NCBI GenBank assembly: GCA_900548905.1
Contig: URMK01000086.1
Span: forward strand, 1-18,976
From: an uncultured Lachnospiraceae bacterium
Lineage (GTDB): Bacteria; Bacillota; Clostridia; Lachnospirales; Lachnospiraceae
Length of the DNA stretch: 18,976 nt
Direction of reading: 5' to 3'
In this document: piece after piece, positions 6,517 to 13,282 of the stretch
How positions within the stretch are numbered: the stretch's first letter is position 1
How the letters are laid out: every line of letters begins with the position of its first letter
Notes under the pieces: model-generated
Databases searched by the model: none
What the model was told of the DNA's origin: nothing
Seen by the model: the letters and a program-made list of their open reading frames with translations, nothing else
Made by a program: the position numbers and the translations under genes

Positions 6517-7347
6517 ATGAATAATGAAAAAATGGGAAAGTTTATTTCCGAGATGAGGAAATCCCAAAATCTGACACAAAAGGATCTGGCCTCCCAATTA
6601 GAGATCACGGATAAAGCGATCTCCAAATGGGAACGGGGCATCAGCTGTCCGGATATTTCCCTTCTGATCCCGCTGGCTCAGATACTGGGGGTAACCACAA
6701 GCGAGCTGTTAAATGGGGAAAAGGGGGCCGCCCCTGAAAAAACCAGGGAAGCCCTGGTGGAAGAAACCCTGCTGTATTCCGACAAAAGCGCCGCGCAGAA
6801 AATCGACAGGGCAAGGGGGATAATCTTCACTTTTTTATCGTCTTCTTTTATTCTTGCCGGAGTCATCTGCTTTATATGCGATTTCTGCATAGCCGGACAA
6901 CTGACCTGGTCCTACCTTGTGGCCTTTTCCCTGCTTTTCGGCTGGCTGCTTCTCCTCCCGCTGTTTAAAGCCCGGGGGCATATTATCCGGAATTTACTTC
7001 TGGCACTCAGCCTGACGGCTATCCCTTATCTGGCGGTATTAAGCCGGCTTTTAGGTTTGCCTGTCATTTATAAAATGGGGGCTGTGATATCCATCATTTC
7101 CCTTCTCGGGCTGTGGTGTATCTATATTTCCTTTTTGAAAATCACACACAGGAAATTATATGCGGTGGGAATTTTATTGGTGGTTATCATACCGATTATG
7201 TGGGGGATCAATTATACGGTTTCTTTCTTTTTGCACCAGCCGCTGGATGCTTCCACAAAGTTTGTTGACAGTCTGATGACCCTGGCCCTGCTGGTTCTAG
7301 CGGCTTTCTGCTTTGGGAAGGAATTTTTGCGGAGCCGGAAGCAGTAG
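6517..7347 (+). CDS. XRE-type HTH regulator fused to six membrane segments
   Basis: A 276-residue protein. Residues about 7-65 are a classical Cro/C1-type helix-turn-helix (ISEMRKSQNLTQKDLASQLE; DKAISKWERG; LAQILGVTTSELL). After a short charged linker, about six hydrophobic stretches run from residue 98 to about 270, ending in KEFLRSRKQ. Such membrane-tethered XRE proteins occur in Firmicutes, often beside transporter or stress genes, and presumably link a membrane signal to DNA binding. An upstream TTG would extend the frame by 14 residues, but ATG 6517 has GAAAGG before it and starts where the HTH family usually starts. Its target is unknown; the nearest candidates are its own promoter and the ANT(6)-like gene. 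Confidence 0.85.
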   Translation: MNNEKMGKFISEMRKSQNLTQKDLASQLEITDKAISKWERGISCPDISLLIPLAQILGVTTSELLNGEKGAAPEKTREALVEETLLYSDKSAAQKIDRARGIIFTFLSSSFILAGVICFICDFCIAGQLTWSYLVAFSLLFGWLLLLPLFKARGHIIRNLLLALSLTAIPYLAVLSRLLGLPVIYKMGAVISIISLLGLWCIYISFLKITHRKLYAVGILLVVIIPIMWGINYTVSFFLHQPLDASTKFVDSLMTLALLVLAAFCFGKEFLRSRKQ

Positions 7348-7470
7348 GTCCTGCTTCCGGGAAGCGGTGACGGGTTTCCCGGGGGAGTCACGGAGCCGCA
7401 AAAGGGGGAATTGTATTCACAAATATCGGCTATGCAGAAGAAATACAGACTATATTGCGGCTATATAAAA

Positions 7471-7507
7471 TACCGTATGGGGTTCCCTGTACGGCATTTT
7501 TTTATTA
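7471..7507 (+). terminator. Intrinsic terminator
   Basis: CCGTA-T-GGG-GTT-CCC-TG-TACGG makes a compact hairpin at 7473-7494, followed by CATTTTTTTATT. This is a standard rho-independent terminator on the plus strand. It lies about 125 bp after the HTH membrane gene and is the last host-like element before the AT-rich island. Confidence 0.8.
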
Positions 7508-7548
7508 CTTAAGATGCATACGATAGAATAGAACATTGTACAAGCGTA

Positions 7549-7605
7549 GATTGATAGTGGTGACCTTATTTTCACGTTTTCTGCATAACCAGTCCATTAT
7601 CAATC
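7549..7605. repeat. 12-bp inverted repeat near the left edge of the island
   Basis: GATTGATAGTGG (7549-7560) pairs with CCATTATCAATC (7594-7605), with one G-U wobble and a 33-nt loop. It lies between the host terminator and the first boundary motif. It may be a recombination or regulatory site, or an incidental hairpin in AT-rich DNA. Confidence 0.4.
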
Positions 7606-7647
7606 CAACACATTAGATTCCTTGTTGCAAAAGTATGCCTAAGGTCG

Positions 7648-7711
7648 TGACGACAGGATTCGACAGAATATGTTTGAATATGATTAAAAGTAGCGTCATA
7701 CTATGTCGAAT
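7648..7711. repeat. Boundary motif copy 1 and its inverted partner
   Basis: TGACGACAGGATTCGACA (7648-7665) matches 15 and 16 of 18 bases of the right arms at 11120-11137 and 14989-15006, in the same orientation. An inverted match to its end, TGTCGAAT, lies at 7704-7711. The 26-nt left arm of the other two copies is not clearly present here. The motif lies 128 bp upstream of the KilA-N start. Confidence 0.6.
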
Positions 7712-7737
7712 ATATTCCCATACGCTGGGTTAAAAGC

Positions 7738-7766
7738 AAGACATTTAGCATAATATCTGATATAAT
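7738..7766 (+). promoter_or_regulatory. Promoter of the KilA-N gene
   Basis: AAGACA, a 17-base spacer and a perfect TATAAT (7761-7766) preceded by TGA, i.e. an extended -10. The layout is nearly the same as in the promoter of the nuclease gene at 11167-11195. The start codon lies 26 bp downstream of the -10 box. Confidence 0.65.
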
Positions 7767-7792
7767 AGGGGAAAAGTCATTGGAGGTTGAGC

Positions 7793-8641
7793 ATGAAGGA
7801 AGAAAAGGTCTTAAAAGCAAAAATAACTGCTAAAGGGATGCAAATTTCTGTTGTGTCGGACGGAAGTCACGATGACTATATCTCTTTAACTGATATTGCG
7901 AAATATAAAAGTGAAGATCCGGCTGCCACAATCCAAAACTGGATGCGAGGCCGTGACGTCATTGAATTTTTAGGGCTATGGGAGACGTTGCATAATCCAG
8001 ATTTTAAACCCCTCGAATTCGAGGGGTTTAAGTCACGGGCTGGTTCTAATGCATTTACTTTATCTCCGAAACGGTGGGTGGAAGCAACAGCTGCGATCGG
8101 TATGTATTCCAAATCTGGTCGTAATGGAGGGACTTATGCACATCGGGATATTGCATTTGAATTTGCCTCCTGGATTTCAGCAGAGTTTAAGCTATACATC
8201 ATCACAGATTACCAACGCTTAAAAACAGATGAAAACAGCAGGCTTTCATTAAACTGGAATATGAATCGGGAAATCTCTAAAATTAATTACCGAATTCATA
8301 CAGATGCCATAAAAGAACATCTGATTGTTCCAGAATTGCCAAAACAATATCAAAGTTTTACATATGCGACTGAAGCAGATGTTTTGAATGTGGCAATGTT
8401 TGGTATGACAGCAAAGCAATGGCGTGAGGCTAATCCAAACCTGGATGGAAATATAAGAGACCACGCCACGCTTCAACAACTAATTATCTTATCTAATATT
8501 GAAAGCTTAAATGCAGAGATGATAAAACAAGGCATAGGACGTAATAAACGGTTGGTGGAATTAAATAGAATTGCAAAAGACCAGATGATATCTTTATTAA
8601 AATCAGCAGGAATAAAACGTTTAGAGGATTACAACAATTGA
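7793..8641 (+). CDS. KilA-N domain protein
   Basis: A 282-residue protein with a well-conserved KilA-N DNA-binding domain at about residues 18-145: YISLTDIAKY, IQNWMRGRDVIEFLGLWE, AGSNAFTLSPKRWVE, GMYSKSGRNGGTYAHRDIAFEFASWIS, EFKLYIITDYQRLK. The C-terminal half is helical and charged, without a recognised domain. ATG 7793 is six bases after TGGAGG; a TTG at 7787 would touch the ribosome-binding site and is rejected. KilA-N proteins occur in phages, plasmids and defence islands, but their function is rarely known. There is no other phage gene here. A 96-bp gap separates it from the HEPN/ATPase pair in the same direction. It could be a regulator of that pair, a component of it or an independent gene. 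Confidence 0.88.
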   Translation: MKEEKVLKAKITAKGMQISVVSDGSHDDYISLTDIAKYKSEDPAATIQNWMRGRDVIEFLGLWETLHNPDFKPLEFEGFKSRAGSNAFTLSPKRWVEATAAIGMYSKSGRNGGTYAHRDIAFEFASWISAEFKLYIITDYQRLKTDENSRLSLNWNMNREISKINYRIHTDAIKEHLIVPELPKQYQSFTYATEADVLNVAMFGMTAKQWREANPNLDGNIRDHATLQQLIILSNIESLNAEMIKQGIGRNKRLVELNRIAKDQMISLLKSAGIKRLEDYNN

Positions 8642-8737
8642 ACGCAATAAAAAGCTACCGGATTATAACAAAGTTGCCTACAGGAATCCGTGGTATGTAA
8701 ACAAAGTGTTTTTATGCTATTTAAGGAGAAGAGTTAA

Positions 8738-9457
8738 ATGGACAATAAGGATGAACAAATTCAGATTTTAGAGCATTTTAAAAATCAAATTGCTTTAACA
8801 TGGAATTCATCTTGCGTGGAAGATTTTAGACAATGCTTTCTTTTTGTAAAGGATTTTTCTGTTTGGATAGAATGTCTCGACGCAATTCCACAATCCATTT
8901 TGTTGAAATCTTCCATAAATGAATGTGCAATTGCAAATCTCTTTTGCAGTCAAGGTCTTTATAAGCAAGCAATGGCCTCTCTACGGTTATGTTTGGAACA
9001 TTGTCTATATGCCATACAACTATCTTCGGATGATTTCTCATTTCGACGTTGGAAAGCAGGACAAGAAGATATGAAATGGGCATCAATTACTGATAGTGAA
9101 TTTGGCATATTTGGTAAAACATTTATTCGCGCATATGCTCCAGAGTTTGAAGATCGAAGTTCAGAACTTAGTAGAACCGCAATTAATGTATATCGAGAAT
9201 GCTCTGAATACATACATGGAAATTACAGCAAGCTAAATTGCTTACCTGGGCAAAATGAGTTTAATCAGGAATTGCTGTCAAAATATATCTCTTGTTTTCA
9301 AAGTATTGCATATTTAATTTCTATTTCACTTGTAATACGATTCAAAGAGTTCATAATAGAAAGCAAAATGCTCATAACATTAGAGCCGCCTATTATGCAT
9401 AATATAGATATGTTACCGGAAATCCAGTTGTTGTATAGTAAGGATGGAGATGAATAG
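8738..9457 (+). CDS. Helical HEPN-like protein, candidate effector of a two-gene system
   Basis: A 239-residue mostly helical protein of no family recognised with certainty. Residues 153-160 (RECSEYIH, followed by GN) form an R-x6-H motif, the pattern found in HEPN RNases. An earlier helix pair (YKQAMASLRLCLEHCLYAIQ, 75-94, then WKAGQEDMKW) resembles helical proteins encoded beside ORC/CDC6-type ATPases. AAGGAGAAGAG precedes the ATG. Its stop codon is two bases before the ATPase ATG, so translation of the two is coupled and the products probably act together. There is no signal peptide. The inference is that it is an RNase-type effector or substrate-binding partner restrained by the ATPase. 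The HEPN call rests on one motif and the helical character. Confidence 0.6.
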   Translation: MDNKDEQIQILEHFKNQIALTWNSSCVEDFRQCFLFVKDFSVWIECLDAIPQSILLKSSINECAIANLFCSQGLYKQAMASLRLCLEHCLYAIQLSSDDFSFRRWKAGQEDMKWASITDSEFGIFGKTFIRAYAPEFEDRSSELSRTAINVYRECSEYIHGNYSKLNCLPGQNEFNQELLSKYISCFQSIAYLISISLVIRFKEFIIESKMLITLEPPIMHNIDMLPEIQLLYSKDGDE

Positions 9458-9459
9458 TA

Positions 9460-11067
9460 ATGAATGGATTTATATATCGAACTGAAGAGATGACACCTGA
9501 ATTAATTTGTAATTTATTTGTTTCAACCCCTACTGATGAAGATATTATTCAGAAACTAATAGCTCCAACTCCAATCCTTTTGATTGGTAGTCGCGGTGTT
9601 GGTAAATCTTTTTTGTTTAGGGTAGCGGAAGCACAGTTAAATAGTAATTTTGAAACCAATAATGTTTTGCCAGTTTTTATTACATTGCGGAAAGCCTCAT
9701 TGATTCAGACGGGGAATACCAATCAATTTCAATCTTGGATGCTTGCAAAGATTTGCTCCGAATTGCAACGAGCCTTAAGAAAAAGTGGGAAATTAGCCAC
9801 TATTAATTATGGCCTTGGTATATTGCTCGGTGCATCAGCAAAGCCTGAAAAATCTGAACTTGAGGATATAACCGAGCGGTTTGAGTCCTCTTGGAAAAAG
9901 CCAGGGGAAGTAATCGATGATTCAATGATTCCGACGTTGGATAGTTTGTTAAATGTCGTTGAAGATTTATGTGAAGAACTTGGTATTAAGCGAATTGTCC
10001 TGTTTATTGATGAAGCTGCGCATGTATGCCGACCACAACAACAAAGAGAGTTTTTTACTCTTTTCAGAGATTTACGTTCTCCTTATATTAAATGTAACGC
10101 TGCTGTATATCCCGGTGTCACTATTTATGGAGAATCTTTTGAGCCGCTTCATGATGCCATACAAATTTCCCTAAACAGATCTGTCACAGATGATAACTAT
10201 GTTGAAACTATGAAGGAAATGGTTCTCAATCAAGCAAGTGATAGTACATTATCTATGACATTATCAAAACGTGGCGAGAATTTCTCTATATTGGCGTATG
10301 CATCAGGTGGTAATCCACGTCATTTGCTAAAAACAGTTGAAATGGCTGGTAAACTAGATTCTGCTTCGGTCAACAAGGTAATACGTGAATACTATCGAGA
10401 ATTGCTTTGGGCAGAGCATTCAAATCTTGCAGAAAAATATCCGGGATATGCTAAACTTATCGACTGGGGGCGTGATTTTGTTGAAACTGATGTAATCCCT
10501 GCAGTGAAACTTAAAAATGATAAATCTTTGGGTTTAAAAAGCGAAGAAGGTGTGACCAGTGCTTTTTTCTGGATTCATAGAAATGCTCCACAAGAAGTAA
10601 AAGAAGCATTGCGACTATTGGAATACACGGGTATTATTCACGAACATTCTTCAGGTATTCGTGCAACACGAAGTGGAATAGGGGCACGTTATGAAATCAA
10701 CCTTGGTTGTTTGTTTGCAGAAGAAACAATACCAACAATGACAGCATTTTCTATTGCTCAGAAATTAAGTGTGAAAAGGATGACTGAGTATGGTAATAAT
10801 TATAAAGCATTTAATAGTATTAAAGGAGTTATCATTGAATCTGCTCAAAATGTAGAATTAGCAAAACAATTTGTAAAGAGTGTCGATACTTTAGATCTTA
10901 CTTTATGGCAAAAGGGAAAACTGCATGAGTTAAATATCAATACTATTGGTAAACTGATAGAAGTAGAAGAAAGTAAACTGAAAGAAGCACGGTATATTAA
11001 GGAAACTCGTGCGAGGCAAATTAAAAATGCGGCTGTAGCGGCTGTTTGCGAATATCTAATAGGATGA
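9460..11067 (+). CDS. ORC/CDC6-like AAA ATPase
   Basis: A 535-residue P-loop ATPase. Walker A is GSRGVGKS (43-50), Walker B is RIVLFIDEAAHV (178-189), and GGNPRHLLK (283-291) resembles the sensor-2 region of the ORC/CDC6/STAND-like AAA group. A winged-helix-like part follows (EALRLLEYTGIIHEHSSG, 382-399). Residues about 485-530 (KLHELNINTIGKLIEVEESK; RARQIKNAA) look like the helix-hairpin-helix found in the RNA polymerase alpha C-terminal domain, which binds DNA. ATG 9460 is two bases after the stop of the HEPN-like gene, with GGAGATG upstream. No partner transposase or helicase is nearby. The likely role is an ATP-dependent sensor or switch, possibly DNA-bound, acting on the upstream protein in a defence system. 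Confidence 0.8.
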   Translation: MNGFIYRTEEMTPELICNLFVSTPTDEDIIQKLIAPTPILLIGSRGVGKSFLFRVAEAQLNSNFETNNVLPVFITLRKASLIQTGNTNQFQSWMLAKICSELQRALRKSGKLATINYGLGILLGASAKPEKSELEDITERFESSWKKPGEVIDDSMIPTLDSLLNVVEDLCEELGIKRIVLFIDEAAHVCRPQQQREFFTLFRDLRSPYIKCNAAVYPGVTIYGESFEPLHDAIQISLNRSVTDDNYVETMKEMVLNQASDSTLSMTLSKRGENFSILAYASGGNPRHLLKTVEMAGKLDSASVNKVIREYYRELLWAEHSNLAEKYPGYAKLIDWGRDFVETDVIPAVKLKNDKSLGLKSEEGVTSAFFWIHRNAPQEVKEALRLLEYTGIIHEHSSGIRATRSGIGARYEINLGCLFAEETIPTMTAFSIAQKLSVKRMTEYGNNYKAFNSIKGVIIESAQNVELAKQFVKSVDTLDLTLWQKGKLHELNINTIGKLIEVEESKLKEARYIKETRARQIKNAAVAAVCEYLIG

Positions 11068-11085
11068 TTTTGGAATAAATATTTT

Positions 11086-11137
11086 TGTCGTGGCCTTGAC
11101 ATATGGGTGACTTACATAGTGACGACATATTTCGACA
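11086..11137 (+). repeat. Boundary repeat copy 2 (52 bp, between the modules)
   Basis: The site has three parts: a 26-nt left arm (TGTCGTGGCCTTGACA and the next ten bases GGGTGAC-ending, 11086-11111), an 8-nt core (TTACATAG, 11112-11119) and an 18-nt right arm (TGACGACATATTTCGACA, 11120-11137). The left arm is identical to that at 14955-14980. The outer ends form TGTCG...CGACA. An AAATATTTTT tract precedes both copies. The site begins 18 bp after the ATPase stop codon and lies about 100 bp before the nuclease gene. GTCGAAA at 11162-11168 is an inverted partner of the right end and overlaps the -35 region. Confidence 0.8.
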
Positions 11138-11166
11138 ATATTTTATGCGAACTACCATAAAGTCGA

Positions 11167-11195
11167 AAGACTTTTGAGGAAAACTCTGGTATAAT
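11167..11195 (+). promoter_or_regulatory. Promoter of the Gabija-type operon
   Basis: AAGACT, a 17-base spacer and a perfect TATAAT (11190-11195) preceded by TGG (extended -10). The nuclease ATG is 44 bp downstream. The GTCGAAA half-site touches the -35 box. The same arrangement is seen before the KilA-N gene. Confidence 0.65.
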
Positions 11196-11239
11196 GTAAA
11201 AACAATGGTGTTTACGACTTTATTGTGGGAGGGGATCTC

Positions 11240-13282
11240 ATGAAACTCGAATCTGCGCAAATAAGAAATTTTAGAATGCTAAAGGAAATGGATATTGACT
11301 TTGAAGATGTCCTCTCTTTGGTTATAGGAAAGAACAATTCCGGTAAAACGTCTTTTTTGTCGATTCTACAAAAATTTGTTTCAGAAAATAAACCGGAATT
11401 TGCTTTTGAAGATTTTAGTATTGAAACACAGCAGGCTATCCTTGCGTTTGAGGGTAGCGCTAAGACTCCAGAAGATTACTGTGAGTTAGCATTGTCCCTT
11501 AAGCTATATATAGTTTATAAAGAGACAGATAATCTCGGTGAAGCCTCTGCTCTTCTTCTGGATTTGGACAGCGATAAACATCACCTTGTTGTATTATTTG
11601 AATATGCGTTGTCTTATGAGAAATATCAAAAATTGATGACCGACTTCGCTGGATATAAAGCCAAAGGAATTAATCGCGATTTTTCCTATTACATCAGCAA
11701 CAATATTAATCAATATTTTTCTGTGCGCATAAAAGCAATGGAATATGGAAACGAGACCAATTTTAAAATCATTTCAAATGACATTGTAAGGTCTATTATA
11801 TCCATGCAAACAATCGGTGCTAAACGAGATGTCGATAATGAGCAGGGGCACAGCAACTCTTTATCATTGCTGGCGGGCAAATACTATAATGCCAGTGTTA
11901 TGTCAGAGGAGGAATTTCCGGAACTGCAAAAACAGTTGCAAGAAACTGATGAGAGTTTATCCGGAATATATGAGAAGCTCTTTAAGCCTGTTGTGAAAGA
12001 GATTGCAGAAATGTCGTATAATCCACACGAAGCAGAACTTTCTGTTCTTTCAACGCTGAGTGAAAAGAAGATATTTCAAGATAACACAACCGTTAAATAT
12101 AAGCATGAGGACACTATGTTGCCAGAGGACTATAACGGCTTGGGATACTTGAATCTGTTCGCCATCGTCTTCAATTTGCGAATTAAACTCGATCAATTAT
12201 CCAAAAAGAATCGGCCTGATGAGAATCCAACCCCGTTAAATCTACTCTTTATTGAGGAACCAGAAGCACATACACACCCACAGATGCAATACATTTTTAT
12301 CACAAATATAAAACGTATTCTTGAGCAGCATCGCAAAACAGCAGGGAAAAACTTTTCACTGCAAACAATCATCAGTACGCATTCATCTCACATTGTATCT
12401 CAATGTGATTTTCAAGATATCAAATATTTTTACCGTGAATCGACAGCTAGTGTGAAATCTCGCAGTTTAAAAGACCTCTACTCTAAAATGGTTACAGCGC
12501 AGGATATCCCGACTAAGGCCGGGCAGGAACGTTCTTATAGATTCGTAAAACAATATGTGACATTGAACCGAGCGGAGTTATTCTTTGCGAATAAAGCCAT
12601 CTTGATTGAAGGTGACACCGAGCGGATGTTGCTTTCCGCTATGATGAAAAAACTTGATGGAGAAAAAGCAGAAGAAGAAAACTACGAGCCTCTTCTATCA
12701 CAGAATATCTCTATAATTGAAGTAGGGGCATATTCACATGTCTTTGCCGTTTTCTTAGGATTTTTGGGTATTAAAACGCTGATTATAACCGATCTCGATT
12801 GTGCAAAAGTTGGGTCCAAAGGCCAACTATGTAAATGTAGATTTACTGAGGGAACAACAACTACAAACGCTTCCATCAAGTTTTTTACGCATCTTAATAA
12901 ATTGGATGAAATCATAGGCTTATCTGCTAAACCGATAGCCTTCAGCTACGACGATGGCACATCAAAATGGGAGGCTACCATTGATGGGCAATTAAGATTG
13001 TTATTTCAAAAAGAAGAAAACGGTTATCAGGCGCGCAGTTTTGAAGATGCTTTTATTAACAACAATTTGCAGTTCATTATTGATAATGAAGAAAATTTCA
13101 CAAGTCTAAAGAATAAAGGTGTTTTAAAAGCCGCACCGCCGGATTATTATGATATAGCTGACCAGTGCATTGAGAGTAAAACATCATATGCACTTGATAT
13201 TCTTTTGTACGGTGGCAAAAATAACGAGGGGTGGATAACCCCAGCATATATCAAGGAGGGGTTGGAATGGCTGGCCCAATAA
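11240..13282 (+). CDS. gajA: OLD-family ATP-dependent nuclease (GajA-like)
   Basis: A 680-residue protein with an ABC-type ATPase and a C-terminal TOPRIM nuclease domain. Walker A is GKNNSGKT (30-37), an ABC signature-like YNGLGYLN is at 298-305, Walker B is LLFIEEPE (335-342), and the H-loop STHSSH is at 379-384. TOPRIM metal residues are IEGDTE (456-461) and DLD (518-520), with a late ARSFEDAF motif. It overlaps the helicase gene by 16 bp, the arrangement of class 2 OLD systems, including the Gabija anti-phage system, in which GajA is a nucleotide-regulated DNA nuclease. At 680 residues it is clearly longer than the roughly 580-residue reference GajA, so this may be a divergent type. ATG 11240 is chosen because GGGAGGGG ends five bases before it. 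Confidence 0.85.
   Translation: MKLESAQIRNFRMLKEMDIDFEDVLSLVIGKNNSGKTSFLSILQKFVSENKPEFAFEDFSIETQQAILAFEGSAKTPEDYCELALSLKLYIVYKETDNLGEASALLLDLDSDKHHLVVLFEYALSYEKYQKLMTDFAGYKAKGINRDFSYYISNNINQYFSVRIKAMEYGNETNFKIISNDIVRSIISMQTIGAKRDVDNEQGHSNSLSLLAGKYYNASVMSEEEFPELQKQLQETDESLSGIYEKLFKPVVKEIAEMSYNPHEAELSVLSTLSEKKIFQDNTTVKYKHEDTMLPEDYNGLGYLNLFAIVFNLRIKLDQLSKKNRPDENPTPLNLLFIEEPEAHTHPQMQYIFITNIKRILEQHRKTAGKNFSLQTIISTHSSHIVSQCDFQDIKYFYRESTASVKSRSLKDLYSKMVTAQDIPTKAGQERSYRFVKQYVTLNRAELFFANKAILIEGDTERMLLSAMMKKLDGEKAEEENYEPLLSQNISIIEVGAYSHVFAVFLGFLGIKTLIITDLDCAKVGSKGQLCKCRFTEGTTTTNASIKFFTHLNKLDEIIGLSAKPIAFSYDDGTSKWEATIDGQLRLLFQKEENGYQARSFEDAFINNNLQFIIDNEENFTSLKNKGVLKAAPPDYYDIADQCIESKTSYALDILLYGGKNNEGWITPAYIKEGLEWLAQ

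Larger units (their letters stand above)
7348..7792. other. 445-bp spacer at the left edge of the defence island
   Basis: There is no protein gene here. The first part has two GC-rich hairpins (GCTTCC/GGAAGC and GTGAC/GTCAC) and the terminator at 7471-7507. Base composition then becomes AT-rich. A 12-bp stem (7549-7605), the first boundary motif (7648-7665), its inverted partner TGTCGAAT (7704-7711) and the KilA-N promoter follow. The change in composition near 7500 places the left edge of the acquired island between the terminator and the boundary motif. Confidence 0.55.

Noticed and set aside
11081..11142. The 52-bp repeats as tiny transposons (TGTCG...CGACA ends)
   Set aside because: Neither copy has matching short duplications on its two sides, and the two cores differ completely, which would be odd for copies of one element.
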